DNA from: Xaviernesmea oryzae
GTDB taxonomy: Bacteria > Pseudomonadota > Alphaproteobacteria > Rhizobiales > Rhizobiaceae
Length of the DNA: 64,000 nucleotides
Reading direction: 5' to 3'
Assembly (NCBI RefSeq): GCF_900109605.1
Contig: NZ_FOAM01000022.1
Span: forward strand, 1-64,000
In this document: in pieces, positions 34,396-42,931 of the stretch
Layout: each line of letters opens with the position of its first letter
Numbering within the stretch: the first letter of the stretch is position 1
The notes under the pieces: model-generated
Told to the model about the DNA's origin: nothing
Seen by the model: only the letters and a program-made list of their open reading frames with translations
Databases searched by the model: none
Position numbers and translations under genes: made by a program

Positions 34396-35916
34396 GTGCT
34401 CGATATCGACAATCTCACGCTCGGCTTCGGTGGCGCTCCGGTGCTGTGCGAAGCCCGGCTGACACTTTTGCGTGGGCAGAGGCTGCTCGTCTGCGGCGCG
34501 GCCGGCAGCGGCAAGACCTCGCTCTTGTCCGTCGCCGCCGGGCTCATCCCCCGGCTGGTCGCGGTGCCGGAGCTTTCCGGCAATGCCACGCTCGACGGGC
34601 AGCCGCTCGGTAGCGTCGCCCGGCAGGCGCTTTTCCGCCGGATCGGCTTTATCGGGCAGAATCTTGAGGACCAGCTCTGGGATCTCTGCGTCGAGGATGT
34701 CATCGCCTTCCCGCTGGAAAATCGCGGCATCGCCCGCTCCGAAATCCGCGCGCGGCTGGAAAGGCTGATTACCGGCTTCGGCCTTTCGGCGCTCAGCGGC
34801 CGGCGCGTGCTGACGCTGTCGGGCGGTGAGCGGCGCATGGTTGCCGTGGCGGCCGCCTTGGCCGCCGGGCCCGATTTCCTGGTGATGGACGAACCCACCA
34901 CCGGCCTCGACCCGGCGGCGCGGCGGCGGCTTTGCCATATCCTCGATCAGGCGGCGCAGGAGGTGCCGACCCTCTTGATCGCCGATCAGGATGCCGTCTC
35001 GCTTCTGCCGGTGATCGATAGCCTGGCGCTGCTGCAAGGGGGGAAACTCTCGACGCCGCAGCCGCCGGCCGACTGTCTCGAAAACCACGCGATCTGGGAG
35101 GAAGCCGGCCTGCTGCCGCCGATGCGTCGCCGCAGGCTGGCGCCTGCAAGCGCCATCGGCAGGCCCCTGCTGGCCGTATCAGGCCTCGTCACCCGCCTTG
35201 CCCGCGCCGGCGGCGATCCAGTTCTCAAAGACGTGACGTTCGATATTCGCGCCGGCGAAGTGGTGGCGCTGATCGGGCGCAATGGCGCCGGGAAGACGAC
35301 GCTGTTCAAGGCGATGCTGGGCCTGACGAAAGCGGCAGGCGGTACCATCGCCTTGGATGGTGCGGCGGCGGATCGCTGGACCGTGGCCGCCCGGGCCCGC
35401 AAGCTCGCCTATATTCCGCAGAACATGCGCCACATCCTCTTCAATATGAGCGTCATCGGCGAGGTCATCTTCGCCATCACCGCCTCGACGGCACGCTCCG
35501 CCGATCCGGCCATCGTGGAAAAAGCCCGCGCAGCTCTTGCGCGCTACGATCTGGGCTCTCTGGAGGAGGCCAATCCCTTCGCGCTTTCCGTTCGCCAGCA
35601 AGGCCTCCTGGGGCTCGCCTGCGCCGATGCGGCCGGCGCGCTGGTCGCGATCATCGACGAGCCGCTTCTGGCGCGAGACCTGCATGGCCGGGCGATGCTG
35701 GAGCGATTCATCGCCGCGATGCGCGACACGGGCCGGGCGGTGATGCTGATCTCGCACGATCTCGAACTGGTGGACGATCTTGCCTCGCGCCTGATGCTGC
35801 TCGATCAGGGCCGCATCGCCTATGACGGCCCGCTGGCGGAAGGGTGGCGCAGCCCTGCCTTTACCGCGCTCAGCTGGCCCGCCCCCTATGCCGACATGCC
35901 GGAGGAGGCCGCATGA
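34396..35916 (+). CDS. ECF importer double ATPase (EcfAA', YkoD-like)
   Basis: 506 aa from a GTG start 10 bp after the S gene, containing two fused ABC ATPase domains. Domain 1: Walker A GAAGSGKTS (about 36-44), signature LSGGERRM, Walker B FLVMDEPTT. Domain 2 (from about 260): Walker A GRNGAGKTT, Walker B LVAIIDEPL, switch His in LISHDLEL, but its signature region reads ALSVRQQG instead of LSGGQ. One of the two ATP sites is therefore probably inactive or weakly hydrolytic. It powers the importer with the S and T proteins. Confidence 0.85.
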   Translation: MLDIDNLTLGFGGAPVLCEARLTLLRGQRLLVCGAAGSGKTSLLSVAAGLIPRLVAVPELSGNATLDGQPLGSVARQALFRRIGFIGQNLEDQLWDLCVEDVIAFPLENRGIARSEIRARLERLITGFGLSALSGRRVLTLSGGERRMVAVAAALAAGPDFLVMDEPTTGLDPAARRRLCHILDQAAQEVPTLLIADQDAVSLLPVIDSLALLQGGKLSTPQPPADCLENHAIWEEAGLLPPMRRRRLAPASAIGRPLLAVSGLVTRLARAGGDPVLKDVTFDIRAGEVVALIGRNGAGKTTLFKAMLGLTKAAGGTIALDGAAADRWTVAARARKLAYIPQNMRHILFNMSVIGEVIFAITASTARSADPAIVEKARAALARYDLGSLEEANPFALSVRQQGLLGLACADAAGALVAIIDEPLLARDLHGRAMLERFIAAMRDTGRAVMLISHDLELVDDLASRLMLLDQGRIAYDGPLAEGWRSPAFTALSWPAPYADMPEEAA

Positions 35917-36593
35917 GCTGGCTGCACGATCTCAACTTCTTCGCCAAACTGGCTCTGGCCTTCGCCGTGATGACGGCGGCCTGGCTTGCCCCCGGCTGGC
36001 AGGCCGGCATTGCTTTCGCGCTCATCTGCGTGCTCCTGCTCTGGCTGCTGCGGGTGCCGGGCGTTGCCGGCTATACCAAGGGCGCCGCGCTGCTGACGGC
36101 CATGGTCATGGCCAGCTGGCTGCTCAATCTCACCCTTCAGGGCTTGCCGCTTTCGCAAGCCCTGCCCGTCGCGGCGGCCATGGCCGCCCGGCTGGTGGCC
36201 ACAACGGCGGCTTTCTATTTCGTGATGGAGACCTCGACCCCCGGCGCCATCCTGGCGGCGTCGAGCGCGGCGCGGCTGCCGTCGCTCGTCACGCTGGTTC
36301 TGTCGCTGACCTTCGGCGTCATCCCGATGCTGCGCGCGGACTTCGAACGAATCGCCGATGCGCAACGCGCCCGTGGCATGGAGATCGACGATGTCGGCCT
36401 GCCCAGCCGGCTGCGTTTCGCGCTGGCGCGCGGCGTGCCGCTTCTCGTCCAGGCAATCCGCATGGCGCATGCCATCTCCTTCTCGCTCAGCCTTTATGGC
36501 TATGATCTCGCACAGAAACGCACAACCTGGCGTCAGGTCGGCCTCATGGTCGAACCGCGTCTGAAGATAAAGGACCAAGCCGATGCCAAGTGA
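35913..36593 (+). CDS. ECF importer transmembrane T component
   Basis: 226 aa from the ATG at 35913, overlapping the ATPase stop (ATGA) with GGAGGAGG upstream. It is a CbiQ/EcfT-like protein: four to five hydrophobic segments and cytoplasmic coupling helices with Ala-Arg-Gly type motifs (ADAQRARGMEID, the conserved A-R-G box). It couples the two ATPase domains to the S component. Confidence 0.85.
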   Translation: MSWLHDLNFFAKLALAFAVMTAAWLAPGWQAGIAFALICVLLLWLLRVPGVAGYTKGAALLTAMVMASWLLNLTLQGLPLSQALPVAAAMAARLVATTAAFYFVMETSTPGAILAASSAARLPSLVTLVLSLTFGVIPMLRADFERIADAQRARGMEIDDVGLPSRLRFALARGVPLLVQAIRMAHAISFSLSLYGYDLAQKRTTWRQVGLMVEPRLKIKDQADAK

Positions 36594-37215
36594 CATTGCC
36601 GATCCCCGGACCGGGCAGAGCTGGACCGTCGATGTTGCCGGGCAGGCGATCGATCTGCCGATCGTGGCGATCAAACCGGATTTCGCCATTTCGCTGATGA
36701 TGCTCATCGATCTCGGCGTCCGCTTCGGTGCCCATATCGGGCAAGCGCTGGCTGAGGCTCTGGCCCCGGCAAAGCCCGACATTGTCGTCGGCGCCGCCAC
36801 GCTCGGCATTCCCGTAGCCATCGAAGTCACCCGCGCGCTGGGTCTGGACAATTACGTCATTCTGCAGAAGTCGCCGAAGCTGCATCTCGCCAATGCCCTG
36901 GAGCAGCGCATCTCCTCCATCACCTCGAAGGGAGAGCAGCGCCTGCTGCTCGACCGCGCGGCCTTGCCGCTTCTGGCCGGCAAACGCGTCGTCGTGGTCG
37001 ACGATGTCGTCGCGTCCGGCTCCAGCCTGCGCGGCTCGCTCGAACTCGTGCGCCGGGCTGGTGCGGAGGTGGTCGGCGTCGGCGTCATCCTGACCGAAGC
37101 CAAGGACTGGCACGAGACGCTTGGGCTGGATCGCGACCTGGTCCATGGGCTTGCCCATATTCCGCAATTCACCAAAGCGCCGAATGGCCGGTGGGAGCCT
37201 ATTCCGGGAACCTGA
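36583..37215 (+). CDS. Phosphoribosyltransferase (type I, Apt/Xpt-like), second paralogue
   Basis: 210 aa. The PRPP loop VVVVDDVVASGSSL is at 136-149, and DIVVGAATLGIPVAIEVTRAL precedes it. It is colinear with the first-gene paralogue over the whole core (both share YVILQKSPK and QRLLLDR). It overlaps the T-component gene by 11 bp, so the enzyme is translated with the transporter. It probably phosphoribosylates the imported base. Retention of two copies suggests two substrates or a heteromer; neither is shown by the sequence. Confidence 0.8.
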   Translation: MPSDIADPRTGQSWTVDVAGQAIDLPIVAIKPDFAISLMMLIDLGVRFGAHIGQALAEALAPAKPDIVVGAATLGIPVAIEVTRALGLDNYVILQKSPKLHLANALEQRISSITSKGEQRLLLDRAALPLLAGKRVVVVDDVVASGSSLRGSLELVRRAGAEVVGVGVILTEAKDWHETLGLDRDLVHGLAHIPQFTKAPNGRWEPIPGT

Positions 37216-37339
37216 CGCTCGATCCCTCATCAGCCCTCCCACCGGGGTCCTGGCGCATGGCCGCACCCCGGCAACAGCCGATCACGTGGAACCATCCCGG
37301 ACACGGCGGGTTCATGGGCAGGCGATTGAGGAGGCTGCA

Positions 37340-37807
37340 ATGACGACCATGTCGATGGAAGATCTGTCCAAAAAGATCAGCAAGATCGATTTCTGCATGT
37401 TCAACACGCAAGGCGGATCCGGGATGATCAACAGCCGGCCGATGAGCAACAATGGCGATGTCGAGTATGACGGCGACTCCTGGTTCTTCTCCTATGAGAA
37501 CACCAAGAAGGTCAGCGAGATCGACCGCGACGCGGGCGTTACCCTGACCTTCACCGCGCCGCCAAGCATGCTCGGCAAGCCGGGCATCTTCGTCGCCGTC
37601 TATGGCAAAGCTAGCCTGATCCGGGACAAGGCGCAGTTCGAGGCGCATTGGGTGAAGGATCTTGACCGATGGTTTCCCGAGGGCATCGACACACCCGGTA
37701 TCGTGCTGATCAAGGTGTCCGCCAACACCATCGAATATTGGGATGGCGAGGACAATGGTCGTATCGACTTGGTAACGGCGGGGACCCTGACCGGGAGCGC
37801 GGCGTAA
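37340..37807 (+). CDS. Pyridoxamine 5'-phosphate oxidase-like general stress protein
   Basis: 155 aa from the ATG at 37340, with GAGGAGGC upstream. It is a split-barrel flavin-binding fold of the 'general stress protein 26' group: INSRPMSNNGDVEYDGDSWF and VAVYGKASLIRDK. Relatives bind FMN/FAD or F420. It is a single gene downstream of the ECF operon but spaced by 124 bp, so separate transcription is likely. Confidence 0.8.
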   Translation: MTTMSMEDLSKKISKIDFCMFNTQGGSGMINSRPMSNNGDVEYDGDSWFFSYENTKKVSEIDRDAGVTLTFTAPPSMLGKPGIFVAVYGKASLIRDKAQFEAHWVKDLDRWFPEGIDTPGIVLIKVSANTIEYWDGEDNGRIDLVTAGTLTGSAA

Positions 37808-37921
37808 CGGTGCAGCGGTGGGCGTGTAAAGCCTATCGCTGCTTGCCGGCGCAATAGCCGTTACTGCAAAAACACACCATCCAGGCGGTATGCCGAGACG
37901 GCCATCCAAAGGCGCGCCGGG

Positions 37922-38872
37922 TCATGCCTTCGTCTTTTGATCAGCCGGCAAACGATAGACCGTATCCGCAACGTCGCGCAGCAGGTCGCGAAACCAGATA
38001 AGCGCTGGATCGGCGGAGCGGATGCGGTTCCAGACCAGCGTGATGGATAGAGGTTGCGGAGCCAGAGGCGATGGCGTCATCGCGAGGTCGAAGGGTCCGG
38101 CGAAGCGGCGCGCCAGGGCTTCCGACATGGTCGTCACATAATCCGTCGCCGCCACAACGGCGAGCGCTGCGGCAAAATGCGGCGTGCTGATCGCAATCCT
38201 GCGCGACAGCTTGCGAGCCGCCAGCGCCGCGTCGATCTCGGACTGGCCATCGCCGAAGATCGCGACGACCGCATGCGGAAACCGCGCATAATCTTCCGCC
38301 GTCACCGGCCCCGCGGCCAAGGGATGGCCGCGTCTCGTCACCAGAACCAGCCGATCCTCGCCCAGAACCATGCTTTCCGCACCTGATGGCAGCGATGTGG
38401 AGGAGAGCGCGAAGGTGAAGTCAATCCGGCCTTGCCGCATATGGTCGATCGTCTCCGGACCATAGCCTTCCACCGCAAGCCGGATGCCCGGTGCCGCGCG
38501 CGAGAGGCGCTGCATCACCTCCGGCATCAGCAATAGGGTCTGCGCATCGGCGGCGACGAGACGGATGGTGCGCTGCTCGACCGCCGGATCAAATGAGACG
38601 TCCCGGAAAAGCGCACCGACCTGTTCCAAGGCAGCCGCGACCTGCGGGGCCAGCCGATCGGCTTTCGGCGTCAGCGCGAACCCGCCCGCCTGCCGCACCA
38701 GCAAGGGATCGCCGAACAAGTGCCTGAGCCGGCCGAGCGCGCGGCTCATCGCCGGCTGGCTCAACCCGACATCACGTCCGGCATGGGTGATGTTGCGCCG
38801 TCGCAGCAGTGCGTCGAGCACCGGCAACAGATCGAGATCAACACCCGATAAATGCTTTGATGGTATATTCAT
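37922..38872 (-). CDS. LysR-family regulator
   Basis: 316 aa from the ATG at 38872 (MNIPSKHLSGVDLDLLPVLD); an in-frame ATG at 38893 is also possible. An N-terminal HTH (ITHAGRDVGLSQPAMSRALG) and a LysR substrate-binding domain are seen, with the NodD/TrpI-like MNIxxxDLDLL style N-terminus. It is divergent from the epimerase at 38951, its likely target; palindromic sites lie at its start. Confidence 0.85.
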   Translation of the reverse strand: MNIPSKHLSGVDLDLLPVLDALLRRRNITHAGRDVGLSQPAMSRALGRLRHLFGDPLLVRQAGGFALTPKADRLAPQVAAALEQVGALFRDVSFDPAVEQRTIRLVAADAQTLLLMPEVMQRLSRAAPGIRLAVEGYGPETIDHMRQGRIDFTFALSSTSLPSGAESMVLGEDRLVLVTRRGHPLAAGPVTAEDYARFPHAVVAIFGDGQSEIDAALAARKLSRRIAISTPHFAAALAVVAATDYVTTMSEALARRFAGPFDLAMTPSPLAPQPLSITLVWNRIRSADPALIWFRDLLRDVADTVYRLPADQKTKA

Positions 38873-38897
38873 AATGACAATTATGCATTTCATGCAT
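38870..38897. promoter_or_regulatory. Putative LysR operator between regulator and epimerase
   Basis: CATAAT-GACA-ATTATG (38870-38885) is a perfect inverted repeat, and ATGCAT occurs at 38883-38888 and again at 38892-38897. The cluster overlaps the LysR start codon and lies 54-81 bp before the epimerase gene, fitting autoregulation. Confidence 0.5.
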
Positions 38898-38950
38898 GGT
38901 TGGGTCCAGTGCTACCGTTCCCAAATCGACGGAATGGAGACATGTGACGA

Positions 38951-39904
38951 ATGAACAAGGTCACGGTGATTTTTGGGTTTGGCGTCGCCGGAAAAGCCGT
39001 CGCGGAACGATTGGTCGCGGCAGGAAGGCGGGTCCGCATCGCCCAGCGCTCGCAGCCGGCCGATCTTGCCGCCGGCATGGACTTCGTCCGCTCCGACGTG
39101 CTCGACCGTGCACAGGTGCTGGCGGCCGCGGCGGATGCAGAACGGATCGTCATTGCCATCGGCTTCGCCTATGACACGAAGACCTGGGCGGAAAGCTGGC
39201 CACGCGCCATGGGGCATATCCTTGCGGCGGCGGAGGCCACCGGCGCTCCGACGCTGTTCTTCGATAATATGTATATGTACGGCCCGCAGGACGGCCCGAT
39301 CCGGGAGGACTCTTCTTTCGCACCTTGGGGCGGCAAACCTGTGGCGCGGCGCGCGATCACCGAGATGTGGCAGCAGGCCTCGGCTGAAGGGCGGGTCTGC
39401 ATGAGCGCGCTGCGGGTCAGTGATTTCTATGGTCCCGGTGTGACGAACAGCCATCTCGGCGCGTTGGTGTTCGGCAGGTTGGCTGCAGGCAAAGCCGCAC
39501 AATTCGCAGTGCCGATCGACCATCCGCACGACGTCGCCTATCTGCCCGACGTGGCGCGCGCGGTGGAAAGGCTACTCGACCTGCCGCCGGAAGATTGGGG
39601 CAAAGTCTGGCTCATGCCCTGCGCGCCAACTCGCACATTGCGGGAAATTGCCGTGATCGCAGCGGCGACCATGGGCGTCGAGCCTCGCATCCAGACCTGT
39701 CCGGCTCCCCTCCAGGCGCTTCTAAGGCTGGCAGTGCCCGTGCTGCGCGAAGTGCATGACGTCCGTTTCCTGTTCGACCGAACTTACCGGATCGACGCGT
39801 CGAAATTCACGGCACGTTTCGGTGCCGATGTTACGCCGATCGAAACGGGCGTTGCGGAAACGGCGCGCGCATTCCTCAACGGGGGCGCTGGCCGGACAGA
39901 GTGA
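38951..39904 (+). CDS. NAD(P)-dependent epimerase/reductase (extended SDR)
   Basis: 317 aa. The N-terminal Rossmann motif is VIFGFGVAGKAVAERL (G-x-G-x-x-G). The middle part DNMYMYGPQDGP carries the Tyr of the SDR active site in an atypical YxxxY/MYGP context seen in atypical SDRs that act as NAD(P)-binding reductases, with ALRVSDFYGPG following. The substrate is unknown. It is controlled, by inference, by the divergent LysR gene. Confidence 0.75.
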   Translation: MNKVTVIFGFGVAGKAVAERLVAAGRRVRIAQRSQPADLAAGMDFVRSDVLDRAQVLAAAADAERIVIAIGFAYDTKTWAESWPRAMGHILAAAEATGAPTLFFDNMYMYGPQDGPIREDSSFAPWGGKPVARRAITEMWQQASAEGRVCMSALRVSDFYGPGVTNSHLGALVFGRLAAGKAAQFAVPIDHPHDVAYLPDVARAVERLLDLPPEDWGKVWLMPCAPTRTLREIAVIAAATMGVEPRIQTCPAPLQALLRLAVPVLREVHDVRFLFDRTYRIDASKFTARFGADVTPIETGVAETARAFLNGGAGRTE

Positions 39905-40136
39905 CGTTTCCCGAACTTGCGCGACGCAGCATGGGACGGGTCACCCTGCCCCCTTGTGCACCTGAGCGCACGCGCGGAAGCGACTTGGGAAATTCTGAAA
40001 GATCCGCCTGCTGCATTTCTCCCGCACCTTGTTCTTTGGAGTCGTCATGGCCAGGTGAGGACGCCGACGCGTCGACAGCACTGCTCAACAAGGAAGACAG
40101 GCATGTCGGAAACTCCATCGCCCCAAGCTCGCCATC
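39905..40136. other. Intergenic region downstream of the epimerase
   Basis: Convergent spacer of about 230 bp up to the small reading frame at 40137. I see no gene, no convincing terminator and no repeat. Confidence 0.4.
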
Positions 40137-40274
40137 TCAGGCGAACAGGATGTCGGTAAAGCGGCTGGGTTGGTTTTGCATAGCCTTCCAGATCGGCCGA
40201 GTAGCCACGATGACGACTGGTAGCCCAGCATCGCATGGCGAACCAAGCTCACCAGTCGTCACCGCGTTTGTCAT
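40137..40274 (-). CDS. Possible 45-aa protein coupled to the FUSC gene
   Basis: The ATG at 40274 overlaps the FUSC stop (ATGA). The product begins [20 protein letters not shown] and ends FTDILFA. It has a hydrophobic VVIVAT stretch but no recognisable domain. It may be a genuine coupled mini-gene or the tail of a decayed gene. No other support than the overlap is visible. Confidence 0.3.
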   Translation of the reverse strand: MTNAVTTGELGSPCDAGLPVVIVATRPIWKAMQNQPSRFTDILFA

Positions 40275-40792
40275 CTCCGCTTCAACCGCAGAAAGGTGAG
40301 GATCACACCTTCCGCGAGGACGTGCAGAAGAATACCGACCACGCCGCCCAGGAGCACCTCCGCGCCGCGCAGCAAACCTACTTCCCAGATTGGCGATCCC
40401 GGCGTGGAGGTAAAGAAAACGATCGGGCAGGTCCACATGCAGACCTTGAGCAATGGCCACCGTCGCGCGGCGATAGCCGCCAGCGCAACGGCAATCGCCA
40501 CCTCCGCCGTGGTTCCGACATGCGCCCAGCGCGAACCCACACCCACCAGGACGGCGATGACGACGCCAAGCAGCGTGCCGAGGAAACGGCCGATGGTCGC
40601 CTGCTGCGTATCGCCGAGGCGCTCCTGGCTGACGATCACGCCCGACATGGCCGCCCAGACCGGATGAGGCAGATCCGCGGCCTGGGCGAGAAGGATGGAG
40701 AGCGTTGCGGCGGCCGAGCAGCGCAGAACGAAGAGCACATCACGAAGCCGAGCGTGAGGCGCGGCCGAACGATCCGCTTCAGCGTAGGACAT
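40271..40792 (-). CDS. FUSC-family (fusaric acid resistance-like) membrane protein, short
   Basis: 173 aa from the ATG at 40792, overlapping the end of the TPP enzyme gene by 14 bp. About five hydrophobic segments and the FUSC hallmark [20 protein letters not shown], then [15 protein letters not shown]. It is only the membrane half of classical aromatic-acid efflux proteins, as in FUSC_2 proteins. Its coupling to a pyruvate-oxidase-like enzyme suggests export of a weak acid (acetate-like) product, which is inference. Confidence 0.75.
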   Translation of the reverse strand: MSYAEADRSAAPHARLRDVLFVLRCSAAATLSILLAQAADLPHPVWAAMSGVIVSQERLGDTQQATIGRFLGTLLGVVIAVLVGVGSRWAHVGTTAEVAIAVALAAIAARRWPLLKVCMWTCPIVFFTSTPGSPIWEVGLLRGAEVLLGGVVGILLHVLAEGVILTFLRLKRR

Positions 40793-42503
40793 TGGTTCTG
40801 GCAAGCTCCAGCACCTCGCTGCCGCGACCGCTGATGATCGCCTTGAGCATGTAGAGGCTGAAGCCCTTGGCCTGTTCGAGCTTGATCTTCGGCGGCATCA
40901 CCAGTTCCTGCTTGGCGGTTACCACATCGACAAGCGCTGGACCGGGATGGGCCAAGGCGCTTGACAGGGCCGCATCGAGATCCTCGGCGGCCTCGACGCG
41001 AATGCCTTTGACACCCATGGCGTTGGCCATGGCGGCAAAATCTGGGTTCTGAAGGTCCGTGCCGGTGTCGAGATAGCCGCCGGCCTTCATCTCCATGGCG
41101 ACAAAGCCGAGCGAGCCATTGTTGAAGACGACGATCTTCACGGGAAGGCCGAGTTGCGTCAGGCTGATGAAATCACCCATCATCATGCTGAAGCCGCCAT
41201 CGCCTGATAGCGAGATGACCTGACGCTCCGGCGCGGCGGCCTGCGCGCCGATTGCCTGCAGCATCGCATTGGCCATGGAACCATGATTGAACGAGCCGAG
41301 CAGGCGGCGCCGGCCGTTCATGGTGAGATAGCGCGCCGCCCAAACCGTGGGCGTGCCGACATCGGCGGTGAAGATCGCATCTTGCGCTGCCAGTTCACTG
41401 ATGCGCCGCGCAAGATATTGCGGATGGATGGGCCGGCCCACCGGCGTCGGTGTGGCCAGTTCATCAAGCCCTTCGCGGGCCTTGCGGTAATGCTTCAGCG
41501 CTGCATCGAGAAAGCCGCGCTCCTCGCGGGCGCGCAGGTGCGGCATCAGCGCGGCAATCGTTTCGCCAACATCGCCCACCACACCCTGCGTCAGCGCCGC
41601 GCGACGGCCGAGCGCGCCGGGGTCGCGGTCGATCTGAAGGATGGTGGCCTTCTGCGGATAAAAGGCGCGATAGGGGAAATCCGTGCCGAGCATCAGCAGC
41701 GTGTCGGCCTCCTCCATGGCGTGATAGCCCGAGGAAAAGCCGATCAGCCCGGTCATGCCGACATCGAAAGGATTGTCCCATTCGACATGCTCCTTGCCGC
41801 GCAGCGCATGAACGACCGGTGCCTTCAGCCGGTCGGCGAGCGCCACCACATGATCGTGGGAGCCGGCGCAGCCGCTACCGGCCAGGATGGTGATCGCCTT
41901 GCCTTTGTCCAGATGCGCGGCCAGTTGCGCAAGATCGGCATCGGCCGGGACGAGGCGGGGCTTTCCGGGCAAGGCCGGCACGGGCACAGCGCTCACCGGC
42001 GCATCCGCAAGGGCAACATCGCCGGGAATGACGAGAACGGCAACGCCGTTGCGGCCCACAGCCGTGTTCAGCGCGCGATGCAAGACACTCGGCATCTGCG
42101 CCGGGTTCGAGACGAGTTCGATGAAATCAGCGCATTCGCGGAACAGCTCTTGCGGATGGGTCTCCTGGAAATAGCCAAGGCCGATCTCGGAGGACGGGAT
42201 ATGGGCAGCAATCGCCAGCACCGGCACATGGTTGCGCTTGCAATCGAACAGGCCATTGATGAGATGCAGGTTGCCTGGGCCGCAGCTGCCGGCGCAGACA
42301 GCGAGCTGGCCTGTCACGGCAGCCTCGGCCCCGGCGGCAAAGGCCGCGGTCTCCTCGTGACGGACATGCATCCATTCGATCCGGCCGAGCCGCCGCAGGC
42401 TGTCATTCAAGCCGTTCAGGCTATCGCCCGTAACACCCCAGATGCGCTTCACTCCGGCATCGGCCAGGCTCTGCGCCAGCAGATCAGCGACGGTCATCGA
42501 CAT
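40779..42503 (-). CDS. Thiamine-pyrophosphate enzyme, pyruvate oxidase/dehydrogenase (PoxB-like)
   Basis: 574 aa from the ATG at 42503, with AGGAGGCC upstream. It has the three-domain TPP fold: N-terminal Pyr domain with catalytic Glu in [18 protein letters not shown], central domain, and C-terminal PP domain with the TPP/Mg motif [12 protein letters not shown] to [10 protein letters not shown]. The closing segment with membrane-binding character is similar to E. coli PoxB, which oxidises pyruvate to acetate and CO2 with ubiquinone. Acetolactate synthase-like and other TPP enzymes cannot be fully excluded. It is translationally linked to FUSC. Confidence 0.85.
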   Translation of the reverse strand: MSMTVADLLAQSLADAGVKRIWGVTGDSLNGLNDSLRRLGRIEWMHVRHEETAAFAAGAEAAVTGQLAVCAGSCGPGNLHLINGLFDCKRNHVPVLAIAAHIPSSEIGLGYFQETHPQELFRECADFIELVSNPAQMPSVLHRALNTAVGRNGVAVLVIPGDVALADAPVSAVPVPALPGKPRLVPADADLAQLAAHLDKGKAITILAGSGCAGSHDHVVALADRLKAPVVHALRGKEHVEWDNPFDVGMTGLIGFSSGYHAMEEADTLLMLGTDFPYRAFYPQKATILQIDRDPGALGRRAALTQGVVGDVGETIAALMPHLRAREERGFLDAALKHYRKAREGLDELATPTPVGRPIHPQYLARRISELAAQDAIFTADVGTPTVWAARYLTMNGRRRLLGSFNHGSMANAMLQAIGAQAAAPERQVISLSGDGGFSMMMGDFISLTQLGLPVKIVVFNNGSLGFVAMEMKAGGYLDTGTDLQNPDFAAMANAMGVKGIRVEAAEDLDAALSSALAHPGPALVDVVTAKQELVMPPKIKLEQAKGFSLYMLKAIISGRGSEVLELARTNVLR

Positions 42504-42931
42504 AGGTGGCCTCCTTGTTTGCTGTCCTATCAGCATCACGCTTGAGACCTGTCGCACGGAGGAAGAATGTCCAGCTCGGCTTAAACAATCATTGCTCATG
42601 GCTGTCATGTGGCGCTTGCACGGCTGCGATTCCTTGTAAGGCCGGTTGATCGCCTGCGTCATCGAGATGGCGCGCTCGACAGCTCTTCCCTGCTATTGCG
42701 GACCTTAAAACCGGCGGACCTTGCTCTCGAATTCTGGTCCAGGCGTTTCAGGGTCGTGCATGTCGGAACGTCACTGCGGATCGCGCTGCGCAGCCGTGTC
42801 AGCCTCAGCCACGATCGAAGGCGCAGAGACGGCTTCCTATCCGGCTCGATGTTCGAAGGAGCGACGCGTCCCCATGTTGCCTTTTCGGGGAAGTCGTCCT
42901 TTCATGCCGCTTCTGTTGCATCGAGGCACAT
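42504..42931. other. Divergent intergenic region between TPP enzyme and antiporter
   Basis: 428 bp. I found no gene, terminator or clear repeat; it holds two divergent promoters that I could not place. Confidence 0.4.
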
